A stretch of 64,000 bases of DNA from contig NZ_WJOK01000009.1 of NCBI RefSeq assembly GCF_009649785.1, positions 62,001 to 126,000 on the forward strand, in the 5' to 3' direction. Below the pieces are notes generated by a model. The model worked only from the letters and a program-made list of their open reading frames with translations. It ran no database searches and was not told the DNA's origin. Positions within the stretch are counted from its first letter, which is position 1. The number at the start of each line of letters is the position of its first letter. This DNA is from Agrobacterium tumefaciens (lineage in GTDB: Bacteria > Pseudomonadota > Alphaproteobacteria > Rhizobiales > Rhizobiaceae). Shown here in pieces: positions 1 through 13,602 of the stretch. Position numbers and translations under genes: made by a program.

Positions 1-328
1 CGAGTTTCAGAATATAATCGAAATTTCCGGTCAGCCGGTGCACCTCGACGATCTCCGGTATGGTGCTGACGGCGGCATGGAACCGGTCCAGCCAGTCCTC
101 CGCATGCAGGCCGGTTCTCACGAGCAGGAAAACCGTGGTCGGCAGGTTGATTTTCCGCCGGTCGAGCAGCGCCATCGTGCCGGTCACATATCCTTCCGCA
201 CGCAGACGCGTGATACGGCGGGAACAGGCGGAAAGCGATAACGACACCTCATCCGCGATATCGGCGAGAGGTGTTTCTGCATTCTCCTGGAGAATTGCAA
301 GGATTCGGCGGTCACGGTCGTCAATCAT
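1..328 (-). CDS. Lrp/AsnC-family transcriptional regulator (partial, C-terminus beyond window)
   Basis: Reading the minus strand from ATG at 328 gives a protein starting [10 protein letters not shown] with an AsnC-type winged helix-turn-helix (residues about 1-60, recognition helix around [11 protein letters not shown]) followed by the beginning of a RAM ligand-binding domain ending in GNFDYILKL at the edge. Lrp/AsnC proteins bind DNA as oligomers and usually sense an amino acid. The gene is cut off by the left edge, about 109 codons visible. It is divergent from the racemase-family gene at 497, with a 168-bp shared upstream region; by family habit it may control that neighbour, but this is inference. 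Confidence 0.88.
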   Translation of the reverse strand, partial: MIDDRDRRILAILQENAETPLADIADEVSLSLSACSRRITRLRAEGYVTGTMALLDRRKINLPTTVFLLVRTGLHAEDWLDRFHAAVSTIPEIVEVHRLTGNFDYILKL

Positions 329-496
329 TGTTTCAGAATGCACCGGTTAACGTAGTGGCGCAAGAAATTTGCGAGCTGAGCATAATGCACGCCCATAATT
401 TGCAATCTGTCTTCTAAATCCCTGAAAAAACGCATGCCGTTTTCATCGCGGCAATGGCATTCTTGTCATCAATCAAACTTTTATAAGGGAACGTCT

Positions 497-1210
497 ATGA
501 AACGGATCGGTCTGATCGGCGGCATGAGCTGGGAATCCACCGCAACCTATTATCGCATGATCAACGAGGCCGTTCGTGACAGCCGCGGTGGGCTCGTATC
601 GGCCGATATCGTCATGCATTCGCTCGATTTTTCCGAGGTTGTCGCCCTTCAGAAGGCCGACCGCTGGGATGAGGCCGGCGCGCTTTTGGGCGCTGCGGGT
701 GCGCGTCTTGCCAATGCGGGTGCCGATTGTGTGCTGATCTGCACCAACACCATGCACCTCGTTGCGGAAACCGTTGAAAAAATGTCGGGCGTCACTCTCA
801 TCGACATCATTGACGAAACTGCCACCGCATTGAAGGCGGATGGACGCCGCAAGCCGCTTCTGCTCGCCACGCGCTACACGATGGAACATGGCTTCTACAC
901 CGACCGCATGCGCCGCCACGGCGTCGATGTGGTCGTGCCGGATGAGGAAGACAGGGCCGCCATCCACGACATCATTTTTGGCGAATTGTGCCAGGGCGAG
1001 ATCAAGTCGTGCTCGCGCGAGCGCTACATGTCGGTCATCGAGAAAGCCCGTGCGCTCGGCGTCGATTCCGTCATTCTCGGCTGCACCGAAATTTCCCTGC
1101 TGATCGATCCCGATGCCCTGCCTTTGCCGGGTTACGATTCGACCGCCATTCACGCCCAGGCCGCTGTCGGCTTCGCGCTCGGAAACAAGGCCCTGAACAG
1201 AGCTGCATGA
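497..1210 (+). CDS. Aspartate/glutamate racemase family protein
   Basis: The 237-residue protein starts MKRIGLIGGMSWEST, the typical N-terminus of the YgeA-like Asp/Glu racemase family, which catalyses PLP-independent racemisation with two cysteines. Both are visible: Cys82 in the ICTNTMH motif and Cys196 in GCTEIS. The ATG at 497 is chosen because the homologous N-terminus begins there and AAGGGA lies just upstream; the 21 residues that could be added before it look unrelated. The next gene starts at the base after the stop, so the two are probably cotranscribed. Substrate is uncertain: family members act on aspartate, glutamate or hydantoins. Confidence 0.85.
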   Translation: MKRIGLIGGMSWESTATYYRMINEAVRDSRGGLVSADIVMHSLDFSEVVALQKADRWDEAGALLGAAGARLANAGADCVLICTNTMHLVAETVEKMSGVTLIDIIDETATALKADGRRKPLLLATRYTMEHGFYTDRMRRHGVDVVVPDEEDRAAIHDIIFGELCQGEIKSCSRERYMSVIEKARALGVDSVILGCTEISLLIDPDALPLPGYDSTAIHAQAAVGFALGNKALNRAA

Positions 1211-1981
1211 ATGTGCCGCCTTTTTGCCTATTCCGGTAAACCGGTCTGGCTCGACAGTCTTCTGATCGAGCCGGAAGCGTCGCTGGTCAGCCAGTCCATG
1301 GCCGCAAGGGAAGCTAAAACCGTCGTCAATGGCGACGGTTGCGGTCTTGGCTGGTATGGCGAGCGCGGAACGCCCGGCGTTTTTCGCGACACCAGACCCG
1401 CCTGGTCCGACGCCAATCTGGCCGCCCTTTGCCACCAGCTTCGCTCGGGCATGTTCATGGCCCACGTCCGCTCCGCCACATCAGGCGAAGTATCCCGTGC
1501 CAATTGCCACCCCTTTGCGCATGGTCAATATCTGTTCATGCATAACGGCCAGATCGGCGGCTACGAGCAGATCAGGCGCGACATTGATTCCCTCATACCC
1601 GATGATATTTATTCCGCCCGGCGCGGCACCGGCGACAGCGAAGCCATCTTCCTGATTGCCGCCGGCCACGGCCTTGATGCGGACCCGGTTCGGGCCATTT
1701 CCACCGCGCTGCGCCTCTGCCTGGAAAAGATGATCGCGGCGGGTGTTTCTTCCGCGTTGCGGTTCAGCGCCGTGTTGATGGATGGCGATTGCCTGCACGC
1801 CTTCCGCTGGTCAAGCGACGACAAGCCGCCAACGCTTTACTGGCGCGGGCTTGAAGAGGGCATCGCGCTAAGCTCGGAACCCTTTTCCTTCGATTGCACC
1901 CCGTGGTGTGCGGTGCCGCCAAATACCCGGGTGACGATCCGCGCCGGCGGTATGACCACTGAACCTTTTTCCCTGCCGTAA
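1211..1981 (+). CDS. Class II glutamine amidotransferase (YafJ-like)
   Basis: The 256-residue protein begins MCRLFAYSG, so Cys2 becomes the N-terminal nucleophile of a class II glutamine amidotransferase after Met removal. Further family signatures are GDGCGLGWYG (about residues 37-46), the HVRSATSG strand, and NCHPFAHG followed by MHNGQI. It is a stand-alone amidotransferase domain with no synthase partner, as in YafJ/DUG3-like proteins, some of which act in gamma-glutamyl or glutathione breakdown. It directly abuts the racemase-family gene (TGA then ATG with no gap), suggesting coupled translation and a shared role in glutamate/aspartate-type amino acid metabolism; that role is inferred. 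Confidence 0.85.
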   Translation: MCRLFAYSGKPVWLDSLLIEPEASLVSQSMAAREAKTVVNGDGCGLGWYGERGTPGVFRDTRPAWSDANLAALCHQLRSGMFMAHVRSATSGEVSRANCHPFAHGQYLFMHNGQIGGYEQIRRDIDSLIPDDIYSARRGTGDSEAIFLIAAGHGLDADPVRAISTALRLCLEKMIAAGVSSALRFSAVLMDGDCLHAFRWSSDDKPPTLYWRGLEEGIALSSEPFSFDCTPWCAVPPNTRVTIRAGGMTTEPFSLP

Positions 1982-2423
1982 ACGTCGCATTTCATGACGA
2001 CCGAGGCCATTTTTTTCAGTTTGGCCGCCACCGGTGGGCGCGGCTGCGGCAGCGTCGTGTTTATTTTCATTGAATTATCTCCGCCGCGAAGGCTAGTGTG
2101 TGATCCGATAGACCGAAACAGATTTCAGGACCGGTGAACCATTTCAGAAGTGTTGCAGCCCCTCTCCCTTTCTTGAACGATGCCCTGCATCGCAAGGACC
2201 ATGCAAACCCGTTCATGAATGACGGACAATGGGCAGGCAATGCCTTTGGCGATCCTCGGGACGCTGAAGAAAAAGTGTTATTTTTCATTACCCTAAGCTG
2301 TTCAAATTTCCACAAAAAATGCTGTTGCCACGCCTCCATATCGATGCATAAACTGGCATCAGTAAAGGCAAACCGGATCGACCTCATCAGACCCTCTCCT
2401 CCCACCAAGGTGCTGACCGACCA
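1982..2423 (+). other. 442-bp gene-free region upstream of the glycogen operon
   Basis: No convincing gene was found here; open frames on both strands lack family-like sequence. The part from about 2270 to 2350 is richer in A/T than its surroundings and is where a promoter for glgP would be expected, but no clear -35/-10 pair is claimed. A minus-strand ATG at 2070 preceded by GGAG opens a short frame into the amidotransferase gene and is listed among the findings as weak. Confidence 0.5.
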
Positions 2424-4886
2424 ATGATCAATAATCTAAACGCCGCCGATCTTCCCCGTCCCGCCCCGCGCAGTTCCAACCCGGAAATCATGGCAGCGGA
2501 AATCATCGAGCGCCTCACCTACCGTATCGGCAAGGACGTAAAAGTTGCCAAGCCGCATGACTGGCTGACCGCGACCATTCTCGTCGTCCGTGACCGCATC
2601 ATCGACAAGTGGATGGCCTCCACCCGCAAGGCCTATGCCAACAATTCCAAGCGCGTTTATTACCTGTCGCTCGAGTTTCTGATCGGTCGCCTGATGCGCG
2701 ATGCGATCTCCAATATCGGGCTGATGCACGAAATCAGGGACGCGCTTTCTTCGCTCGGCGTCGATCTCGATGTCATTGCCGGACTGGAACCGGATGCGGC
2801 ACTTGGCAATGGCGGCCTTGGCCGTCTCGCTGCCTGTTTCATGGAATCGATGGCAACCGTCGATATTCCCGCCTATGGCTACGGCATCCGTTATGTGCAC
2901 GGCCTTTTCCGCCAGCAGATGGCGGACGGATGGCAGGTGGAATTGCCGGAGACGTGGCTGGCGCACGGCAATCCCTGGGAATTCGAACGTCGCGAAAGCT
3001 CGTATGAAATCGGCTTTGGCGGATCGGTGGAAACCATCGGTGGATATGAGGAGCCGCAGCGCTTCGTCTGGAAACCGGCCGAACGCGTCATTGCCATGGC
3101 TTACGACACGCCTGTCGTCGGCTGGCGCGGCACCCGCGTCAACACCTTGCGCCTATGGTCGGCGCAGCCTATCGACCCCATTCTGCTTGCCGCCTTCAAT
3201 GCCGGCGACCACATCGGCGCGCTGCGGGAAAGCAACAAGGCCGAAAGCCTGACGCGCGTTCTCTACCCCGCCGATGCGACCCCGGCCGGCCAGGAATTGC
3301 GTCTGCGGCAGGAGTTTTTCTTCTCCTCCGCCTCCCTGCAGGACATTCTGCGCCGTCACCTGCAGCAATATCCGGATTTCACCTCGCTGCCCGACAAGGT
3401 TTCGATCCAGCTCAACGACACGCATCCGGCCATTTCCATCTGCGAAATGATGCGCCTGCTATGCGATGTCCACGGCCTTGAATTCGACGAAGCCTGGAAG
3501 ATCACGCAGGGCACCTTCTCCTACACCAACCACACGCTTTTGCCCGAAGCGCTGGAAAGCTGGCCCGTCCCGCTGCTCGAGCGGCTTTTGCCGAGGCACA
3601 TGCAGATCGTCTATGCGATCAATGCCAATACGCTGGTATACGCCCGCAAGGAAAAGAAGATGCCGGATCAGCAGATCCGGTCCATCTCGCTGATCGACGA
3701 AAACGGTGAGCGGCGCGTGCGCATGGGCAATCTCGCCTTCATCGGCTCGCATTCCATCAACGGTGTCTCGGCACTTCATACCGAACTGATGAAGGAAACG
3801 GTCTTTGCCGACCTGCACAGCCTTTATCCCGAGCGCATCAACAACAAGACCAACGGCATCACCCCGCGCCGCTGGCTGATGCAGTGCAACCCCGGCCTGA
3901 CCGGATTGATCCGGGAAGCGATCGGCGACGATTTCCTCGACGATGCGGAAAAGCTGACAGCGCTCGACCGCTTCGCCGACGATGCCGGTTTCCGCGAAAA
4001 ATTTGCCGAAGTGAAGCGTCTGAACAAGGTGCGGCTTGCCAATACGGTGGCGCAACGCATGGGCATCCGTGTCGATCCCTCGGCCATGTTCGACATCCAG
4101 ATCAAGCGCATCCATGAGTATAAGCGCCAGCTTCTGAACCTTATCGAAACGGTGGCGCTTTACGACCAGATCCGTTCTCACCCGGAACTGGATTGGGTAC
4201 CGCGCGTTAAGTTCTTCGCAGGCAAGGCAGCGCCGAGTTATCACAACGCGAAGCTGATCATAAAACTTGCCAACGATATTGCCCGGGTCATCAACAACGA
4301 TCCGGCCGTGCGCGGGCTTCTGAAAGTGGTGTTTATTCCGAACTACAACGTCTCGCTTGCGGAAATCATGGTTCCGGCCGCCGATCTGTCCGAACAGATC
4401 TCGACGGCTGGCATGGAAGCCTCGGGCACCGGCAACATGAAGTTTGCGCTGAACGGCGCGCTCACCATCGGCACGCTGGATGGTGCGAACGTCGAAATGC
4501 TCGAACATGTCGGCGAGGATAACATCGTCATCTTCGGCATGACGGCGGAAGAGGTGTCGAAAGCGCGCGCCGAGGGCCACAACCCCCGCGCGATTATTGA
4601 ACAGTCGGTGGAACTGTCGCAGGCGCTGTCATCCATCGCCTCCGGCGTATTCTCACCCGACGACCGCTCCCGCTTTGCCGGGCTGATCGACGGCATTTAC
4701 AACAGCGACTGGTTCATGGTCGCGGCCGACTTCGACGCCTACGCCGAAGCGCAGCGCAAGGTGGATGCGATCTGGAGCGATCCGGAAAGCTGGTATGCGA
4801 AAACAGTCCGTAACACGGCGCGTATGGGCTGGTTCTCGTCCGACAGGACGATCCGGCAATACGCCGCCGATATCTGGAGAGCCTGA
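2424..4886 (+). CDS. glgP: Glycogen phosphorylase
   Basis: This 820-residue protein is a full-length alpha-glucan phosphorylase, which releases glucose-1-phosphate from the non-reducing ends of glycogen using PLP. The N-terminal half has RVYYLSLEFLIGR and the GNGGLGRLAACF motif; the C-terminal half has KRIHEYKRQLLN and EASGTGNMKFALNG, where Lys673 is the expected PLP-binding lysine. It is first in a run glgP-glgB-glgC-glgA-pgm on one strand. Its TGA overlaps the ATG of glgB by one base (TGATG), which implies translational coupling. Length and motif order are normal for the family. Confidence 0.97.
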   Translation: MINNLNAADLPRPAPRSSNPEIMAAEIIERLTYRIGKDVKVAKPHDWLTATILVVRDRIIDKWMASTRKAYANNSKRVYYLSLEFLIGRLMRDAISNIGLMHEIRDALSSLGVDLDVIAGLEPDAALGNGGLGRLAACFMESMATVDIPAYGYGIRYVHGLFRQQMADGWQVELPETWLAHGNPWEFERRESSYEIGFGGSVETIGGYEEPQRFVWKPAERVIAMAYDTPVVGWRGTRVNTLRLWSAQPIDPILLAAFNAGDHIGALRESNKAESLTRVLYPADATPAGQELRLRQEFFFSSASLQDILRRHLQQYPDFTSLPDKVSIQLNDTHPAISICEMMRLLCDVHGLEFDEAWKITQGTFSYTNHTLLPEALESWPVPLLERLLPRHMQIVYAINANTLVYARKEKKMPDQQIRSISLIDENGERRVRMGNLAFIGSHSINGVSALHTELMKETVFADLHSLYPERINNKTNGITPRRWLMQCNPGLTGLIREAIGDDFLDDAEKLTALDRFADDAGFREKFAEVKRLNKVRLANTVAQRMGIRVDPSAMFDIQIKRIHEYKRQLLNLIETVALYDQIRSHPELDWVPRVKFFAGKAAPSYHNAKLIIKLANDIARVINNDPAVRGLLKVVFIPNYNVSLAEIMVPAADLSEQISTAGMEASGTGNMKFALNGALTIGTLDGANVEMLEHVGEDNIVIFGMTAEEVSKARAEGHNPRAIIEQSVELSQALSSIASGVFSPDDRSRFAGLIDGIYNSDWFMVAADFDAYAEAQRKVDAIWSDPESWYAKTVRNTARMGWFSSDRTIRQYAADIWRA

Positions 4887-7093
4887 TGAAAAAACCGCTC
4901 AATTCGGCCGAAGAGAAAAAGACTGGCGAAATCACGAAGGCTGAAATCGAGGCGATCAAGAGCGGTTTGCATTCCAACCCCTTTGCACTTCTCGGCGTTC
5001 ACGAAACGCCGGGAGGTTTTTCTGCACGGTGTTTCATTCCGGGGGCTGAAGAAGTATCTGTCCTCACACTGGACGGATCTTTCGTCGGCGAACTGAAGCA
5101 GCTCGATCCGGAGGGTTTTTTCGAAGGCCCGGTCGATCTCACCTCGCGTCAGCCGGTGCGTTATCGCGCCTGTCGCGACGATGCGGAATGGGCAGTGACC
5201 GACCCCTACAGCTTTGGTCCGGTTCTTGGACCGATGGACGATTATTTCGTCCGCGAGGGATCGCATCTGCGACTGTTCGACAAGATGGGCGCTCATCCGC
5301 TCAAGCTTGAAGGCGTCGAAGGTTTCCACTTCGCCGTCTGGGCTCCCAATGCGCGGCGCGTCTCCGTCGTCGGCGATTTCAACAATTGGGATGGCCGACG
5401 ACATGTGATGCGCTTCCGCAAGGATACCGGCATCTGGGAAATTTTCGCACCTGACGTCTATGCCGGCTGCGCCTATAAATTCGAGATTCTCGGCGCAAAC
5501 GGCGAGCTTATGCCGCTGAAGGCCGACCCCTATGCACGGCGTGGTGAACTTCGGCCGAAGAACGCCTCCGTCACCGCACCAGAACTGGCGCAGAAATGGG
5601 AAGATCAGGCCCACCGGGAACATTGGGCGCAAGTGGACCAGCGCCGGCAGCCGATCAGCATTTACGAGGTGCACGCCGGTTCCTGGCGGCGTCGCGAGGA
5701 CGGCACCTTCCTCAGCTGGGACGAAATGGCCACCCAGCTCATTCCCTATTGCACGGATATGGGCTTCACCCATATCGAGTTTCTGCCGATCACCGAACAT
5801 CCCTACGATCCGTCCTGGGGTTACCAGACGACCGGGCTTTATGCCCCGACAGCCCGTTTCGGCGATCCGGAAGGTTTCGCCCGCTTCGTCAACGGCGCCC
5901 ACAAGGTCGGCATCGGCGTGATCCTCGACTGGGTTCCTGCGCATTTTCCAACCGACGAGCACGGCCTGGGCCTGTTTGACGGGACAGCGCTTTACGAACA
6001 TGCCGACCCGCGTCAGGGTTTTCATCCCGACTGGAACACGGCCATCTACAATTTCGGGCGCATCGAGGTATTGTCCTACCTCGTCAACAACGCGCTTTAT
6101 TGGGCCGAAAAATTCCATCTCGATGGATTGCGCGTCGATGCCGTCGCCTCGATGCTCTATCTCGATTATTCCCGCAAGGAAGGCGAGTGGATCCCCAACG
6201 AATATGGCGGGCGCGAGAACCTGGAATCCGTCCGCTTCCTGCAGAAAATGAACTCGCTCGTCTACGGCACCCATCCGGGCGTCATGACCATTGCTGAAGA
6301 ATCTACCTCCTGGCCGAAAGTGTCGCAGCCGGTTCACGAGGGCGGCCTCGGTTTCGGCTTCAAATGGAATATGGGTTTCATGCACGACACGCTGAGCTAT
6401 TTCTCACGTGAGCCGGTGCACCGCAAGTTCCACCATCAGGAACTGACATTCGGCCTTCTTTATGCCTTCACCGAAAATTTCGTGCTGCCGCTTTCCCATG
6501 ACGAAGTAGTGCACGGCAAGGGATCGTTGATCGCCAAGATGTCCGGCGACGACTGGCAGAAATTTGCCAATCTCCGGTCCTATTACGGCTTCATGTGGGG
6601 TTATCCCGGCAAGAAGCTGCTGTTCATGGGGCAGGAGTTCGCCCAGTGGAGCGAATGGAGCGAAAAGGGATCGCTCGACTGGAACCTTCGCCAATATCCG
6701 ATGCATGAGGGTATGCGCCGCCTCGTGCGCGATCTCAACCTCACCTACCGTTCGAAAGCCGCTCTGCACGCCCGTGACTGCGAACCCGAAGGTTTCCAGT
6801 GGCTGGTGGTCGATGATCACGAAAACTCGGTCTTCGCCTGGCTGCGCTCGGCGCCCGGCGAAAAACCGGTTGCGGTTATCTGCAATCTGACCCCGGTCTA
6901 CCGGGAAAACTATTATGTGCCGCTTCCTGTTGCGGGGCGGTGGCGGGAGATTCTCAACACCGATGCCGAAATTTATGGCGGCAGCGGCAAGGGAAATGGC
7001 GGACGCGTTCAGGCGGTCAATGCCGGTGGGGAGATAGGGGCGATGCTCGTCCTGCCGCCCTTGGCAACGATCATGCTCGAACCGGAAAACTGA
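4886..7093 (+). CDS. glgB: 1,4-alpha-glucan branching enzyme
   Basis: GlgB (735 residues) transfers alpha-1,4 segments to make alpha-1,6 branches in glycogen. An N-terminal extension and a carbohydrate-binding/early-set domain (about residues 30-240, including [20 protein letters not shown]) precede a GH13 barrel. The catalytic triad is visible: nucleophile Asp418 in DGLRVDA, acid/base Glu471 in TIAEEST, and Asp539 in [10 protein letters not shown]. The C-terminal beta domain ends near residue 735. It overlaps glgP by one base and is followed by glgC after 22 bp that contain a GGAGG-type ribosome-binding site. Confidence 0.97.
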   Translation: MKKPLNSAEEKKTGEITKAEIEAIKSGLHSNPFALLGVHETPGGFSARCFIPGAEEVSVLTLDGSFVGELKQLDPEGFFEGPVDLTSRQPVRYRACRDDAEWAVTDPYSFGPVLGPMDDYFVREGSHLRLFDKMGAHPLKLEGVEGFHFAVWAPNARRVSVVGDFNNWDGRRHVMRFRKDTGIWEIFAPDVYAGCAYKFEILGANGELMPLKADPYARRGELRPKNASVTAPELAQKWEDQAHREHWAQVDQRRQPISIYEVHAGSWRRREDGTFLSWDEMATQLIPYCTDMGFTHIEFLPITEHPYDPSWGYQTTGLYAPTARFGDPEGFARFVNGAHKVGIGVILDWVPAHFPTDEHGLGLFDGTALYEHADPRQGFHPDWNTAIYNFGRIEVLSYLVNNALYWAEKFHLDGLRVDAVASMLYLDYSRKEGEWIPNEYGGRENLESVRFLQKMNSLVYGTHPGVMTIAEESTSWPKVSQPVHEGGLGFGFKWNMGFMHDTLSYFSREPVHRKFHHQELTFGLLYAFTENFVLPLSHDEVVHGKGSLIAKMSGDDWQKFANLRSYYGFMWGYPGKKLLFMGQEFAQWSEWSEKGSLDWNLRQYPMHEGMRRLVRDLNLTYRSKAALHARDCEPEGFQWLVVDDHENSVFAWLRSAPGEKPVAVICNLTPVYRENYYVPLPVAGRWREILNTDAEIYGGSGKGNGGRVQAVNAGGEIGAMLVLPPLATIMLEPEN

Positions 7094-7115
7094 CAGACAG
7101 AACGGGAGGACAACC

Positions 7116-8378
7116 ATGTCGGAAAAAAGAGTTCAGCCCCTGGCGCGTGATGCAATGGCCTATGTTCTCGCGGGCGGTAGAGGAAGCCGTTTGAAGGAAT
7201 TGACGGACCGCCGGGCAAAACCAGCGGTTTATTTTGGCGGTAAGGCCCGCATCATCGATTTTGCACTTTCGAACGCGCTGAATTCCGGCATTCGCCGCAT
7301 CGGCGTCGCCACGCAATACAAGGCTCACTCCCTCATCCGCCACCTGCAACGCGGCTGGGACTTCTTCCGTCCAGAGCGTAACGAAAGCTTTGACATTCTG
7401 CCGGCCTCGCAGCGCGTGTCCGAAACGCAATGGTACGAAGGCACCGCCGACGCCGTTTACCAGAACATCGACATTATCGAGCCCTATGCGCCCGAATATA
7501 TGGTCATTCTGGCCGGCGACCATATTTACAAGATGGACTACGAATACATGCTGCAACAGCATGTCGATTCCGGCGCGGATGTAACGATCGGTTGCCTTGA
7601 AGTGCCACGCAAGGAAGCGTCGGGCTTCGGCGTGATGCATGTGAACGAAAAAGACGAGATCATCGACTTCATCGAAAAGCCGGCCGATCCGCCCGGCATT
7701 CCCGGCAATGAGAATTTCGCGCTTGCCTCGATGGGGATCTACGTCTTCCATACGAAATTCCTGATGGAAGCGCTGCGTCGCGATGCCGCCGACCCAACCT
7801 CCAGCCGCGACTTCGGCAAGGACATCATTCCCTATATTGTCCAGCACGGCAAAGCCGTCGCCCACCGTTTCGCGGACTCCTGCGTGCGTTCGGATTTCGA
7901 GCACGGACCATACTGGCGCGATGTCGGAACCATCGATGCCTATTGGCAGGCCAATATCGACCTGACGGATGTGGTGCCTGACCTCGATATCTATGACAAG
8001 TCCTGGCCGATCTGGACCTATGCGGAAATCACTCCGCCGGCGAAATTCGTGCATGACGATGAGGACCGCCGCGGTTCTGCCGTGTCGTCGGTTGTGTCAG
8101 GCGATTGCATCATTTCCGGCGCCGCCCTCAACCGTAGCCTTCTGTTCACAGGCGTGCGCGCCAATTCATACTCCCGCCTTGAGAATGCCGTAGTACTGCC
8201 GAGTGTAAAGATCGGGCGCCACGCCCAGCTCAGCAACGTCGTCATCGACCATGGAGTGGTCATTCCGGAAGGACTGATTGTAGGAGAAGACCCCGAACTG
8301 GATGCCAAACGTTTCCGGCGCACGGAAAACGGCATTTGCCTTATCACCCAATCGATGATCGACAAGCTGGACCTGTAG
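7116..8378 (+). CDS. glgC: Glucose-1-phosphate adenylyltransferase (ADP-glucose pyrophosphorylase)
   Basis: GlgC (420 residues) makes ADP-glucose from ATP and glucose-1-phosphate, the committed and allosterically controlled step of bacterial glycogen synthesis. The nucleotidyltransferase motif [20 protein letters not shown] is near residues 12-31 with [14 protein letters not shown] after it; [10 protein letters not shown] marks the sugar-phosphate site; the C-terminal third is the left-handed beta-helix regulatory domain (for example [20 protein letters not shown]). In this group the enzyme is known to respond to fructose-6-phosphate and pyruvate. It sits between glgB and glgA; glgA starts 5 bp after its stop. 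Confidence 0.97.
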   Translation: MSEKRVQPLARDAMAYVLAGGRGSRLKELTDRRAKPAVYFGGKARIIDFALSNALNSGIRRIGVATQYKAHSLIRHLQRGWDFFRPERNESFDILPASQRVSETQWYEGTADAVYQNIDIIEPYAPEYMVILAGDHIYKMDYEYMLQQHVDSGADVTIGCLEVPRKEASGFGVMHVNEKDEIIDFIEKPADPPGIPGNENFALASMGIYVFHTKFLMEALRRDAADPTSSRDFGKDIIPYIVQHGKAVAHRFADSCVRSDFEHGPYWRDVGTIDAYWQANIDLTDVVPDLDIYDKSWPIWTYAEITPPAKFVHDDEDRRGSAVSSVVSGDCIISGAALNRSLLFTGVRANSYSRLENAVVLPSVKIGRHAQLSNVVIDHGVVIPEGLIVGEDPELDAKRFRRTENGICLITQSMIDKLDL

Positions 8379-8383
8379 AGCCC

Positions 8384-11459
<3,076 letters not shown>

Positions 11460-11512
11460 GGTTTTGCATTGCACGCACCGTTTCCGGCAACGGGCATAGC
11501 GAAAAACTTGGC

Positions 11513-11550
11513 AGGCGGCCATGAGGCCGCCTGAGGTTACTGACTAACCT
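11513..11550 (+). terminator. Tandem hairpins after pgm, probable operon end
   Basis: Two adjacent inverted repeats lie between pgm and glgX. The first is AGGCGGCC (11513-11520), loop ATGA, GGCCGCCT (11525-11532). The second is AGGTTA (11534-11539), loop CTGAC, TAACCT (11545-11550). Neither is followed by a T-tract, so this is either a Rho-dependent end with stabilising hairpins or a processing site, not a classic intrinsic terminator. Confidence 0.5.
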
Positions 11551-11592
11551 CCCCGCCAGACTCGATATCATCATCTTCCGGAGAGAGAGACC

Positions 11593-13548
11593 ATGCAGAA
11601 ACCAGCCGTTTTCCCCAAAGGCGTAACCCAGACGGAAAACGGAACGGAATTTGCGGTCTATTCCCGGCACGCCTCACAAATCGACCTTTGCCTTTTTGAT
11701 GCGACGGGCGAAAAAGAGACGGCGCGTTTGCCAATGAGGCGCGATGAGAATGACATTCACCGGCTGACAGTTGCCGAGACCGGCCCCGGTGCGCGATATG
11801 GCTACCGCGCCGACGGCATTTATGCCCCCGAACATGGCTTGTGGTTCGACCCCGCAAAACTGCTGCTCGACCCCTATGCCACGGAGATAGACCGGCCATT
11901 CCGGCATGATGCCGCGCTTTTGGCCTATGGCGAAGACACGGGCGCGATCATGCCAAAGGCGATCCTGTCGCAATATGAGCAGGTCAGGCGCCAGCCGCCA
12001 CGCTTTGCCGAAGGCGGACTGATTTACGAACTCGCGGTTAAATCCTTCACCAAATTGCATCCTGCCGTGCCGGAAGAGCTGAGAGGCACGGTGGCAGCGC
12101 TGGCTCATCCTGCCATTATCGCGCATTTGAAAAAAATCGGTGTCGATGCGGTGGAGCTGATGCCGATCACCGCCTGGATCGACGAGCGCCACCTGCCGCC
12201 GCTTGGCCTTTCGAATGCATGGGGATACAATCCCGTCGGCTTCATGGCGCTCGATCCGCGCCTCTGCCCCGGCGGAGTGCGGGAGCTGCGCGACACGGTT
12301 GCAGCCCTGCACGCGCAAGGCATTGGCGTCATTCTCGATCTGGTCTTCAACCATACGGGTGAAAGCGACAGCGAAGGCTCCATCCTGTCTTTGCGCGGAC
12401 TGGACAATCTCACCGCTTTCCGTCACCCGGAAGGAAAGCCGGGCGTGCTGGTCAATGACACCGGCACCGGCAACACGGTGGCCTGCGATCATCCCTATGT
12501 GCGCCAGCTCATTATCGATTCCCTGAGGCATTTCGTTCTCAATGCCGGTATCGATGGCTTCCGTTTCGATCTCGCGCCCATATTGGGACGAACGGCTAGT
12601 GGCTTCGACATGGCCAGCGAAACGCTTGCCGCCATGCACTCTGACCCGGTACTATACGACCGCGTGCTGATCGCCGAACCATGGGATATCGGCCCCGGCG
12701 GCTATCAGCTCGGCAATTTTCCGGAGAGCTTTCTGGAATGGAACGACCGCGCCCGCGACGACATGCGCCGGTTCTGGCGCGGCGATGCGGGAACGACCGG
12801 GGCGCTGGCCAATGCGCTTTCCGGCTCTTCGCCGATCTTTTCCCGCCATGGACGTTCGAAAAGCCGCAGCGTCAATTTCCTTGCCGCCCATGACGGTTTC
12901 ACCCTGTTCGATCTCGTCAGCCACGAACACAAGCACAATGAGAAAAACGGCGAGAACAATCGCGACGGGCATAATGAAAATCATTCCTGGAACAATGGTT
13001 TGGAGGGATTGACGGACGATCCTGCCGTCGTGGCCGCCCGCCACGCGGATGTGAAAGCGCTGCTTTCCACGCTCTTCGTCAGTCGCGGCACGTTGATGCT
13101 GACCGCCGGCGATGAGGGTGGCCGCAGCCAGTATGGCAATAACAATGCCTATTGCCAGGACAACGAGATAACGTGGGTCGACTGGTCGTCGCTCTCCCAG
13201 GAGCTGACTGACCACACGGCATTTCTTGCCGCACTTCGCAAACGCTTCGGCGTGTTTTCGCAAACCGAGTTTTTCTCCGGCAACGGCGATGTGGCATGGC
13301 TTGCCCCCGGCGGAGAACCGATGACGGTCGCGGAATGGGAAAGGCCGGACATGCCGGCTTTCGCCATGGTGCTTGCCACGCCGGACCACGAGACCGAAAA
13401 CGACGCGGAGCTTGCCGTGCTCATCAACCGCAGCCATGAGATCGTGCCCTTCACCCTGCCGGGCGACGACTGGCAAGCGATGGGCACGGATTTCGGCAAT
13501 CCGGCCTTCCTGCCTGCCCGCTCGGTGGTGTTTTATCTGCGCGGTTGA
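11593..13548 (+). CDS. glgX: Glycogen debranching enzyme (isoamylase type)
   Basis: GlgX (651 residues) hydrolyses alpha-1,6 branches, complementing GlgP in glycogen breakdown. An N-terminal CBM48-like domain (TEFAVYSRHASQIDLCLFD) is followed by a GH13 isoamylase barrel with NAWGYNPVGFMA and ILDLVFNHTGE. Expected catalytic residues are Asp326 (GFRFDLAP), Glu362 (LIAEPWD) and Asp434 (AAHDGFT). The start has GGAGAGAG 5-10 bp upstream. The 133-bp gap after pgm and the hairpins in it suggest its own promoter or at least separate regulation from the synthetic operon. Confidence 0.95.
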   Translation: MQKPAVFPKGVTQTENGTEFAVYSRHASQIDLCLFDATGEKETARLPMRRDENDIHRLTVAETGPGARYGYRADGIYAPEHGLWFDPAKLLLDPYATEIDRPFRHDAALLAYGEDTGAIMPKAILSQYEQVRRQPPRFAEGGLIYELAVKSFTKLHPAVPEELRGTVAALAHPAIIAHLKKIGVDAVELMPITAWIDERHLPPLGLSNAWGYNPVGFMALDPRLCPGGVRELRDTVAALHAQGIGVILDLVFNHTGESDSEGSILSLRGLDNLTAFRHPEGKPGVLVNDTGTGNTVACDHPYVRQLIIDSLRHFVLNAGIDGFRFDLAPILGRTASGFDMASETLAAMHSDPVLYDRVLIAEPWDIGPGGYQLGNFPESFLEWNDRARDDMRRFWRGDAGTTGALANALSGSSPIFSRHGRSKSRSVNFLAAHDGFTLFDLVSHEHKHNEKNGENNRDGHNENHSWNNGLEGLTDDPAVVAARHADVKALLSTLFVSRGTLMLTAGDEGGRSQYGNNNAYCQDNEITWVDWSSLSQELTDHTAFLAALRKRFGVFSQTEFFSGNGDVAWLAPGGEPMTVAEWERPDMPAFAMVLATPDHETENDAELAVLINRSHEIVPFTLPGDDWQAMGTDFGNPAFLPARSVVFYLRG

Positions 13549-13602
13549 TCGCTTGGCCCCGGCACCTTTATAAGTTCCGAAAGGCAATCGAGAAGAGGTA
13601 AC

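Noticed and set aside
473..1465. 330-codon minus-strand frame over the racemase gene
   Set aside because: Covers two well-supported plus-strand genes and lacks any family pattern.
2067..2427. Open frames on both strands in the glgP upstream region as possible genes
   Set aside because: The products (113 and 97 residues) have no family-like sequence and codon use is not gene-like; the region is better read as regulatory.
4739..6385. 548-codon open frame antisense to glgB
   Set aside because: It mirrors the glgB coding strand, has no family-like motifs and arises from GC-rich third codon positions.
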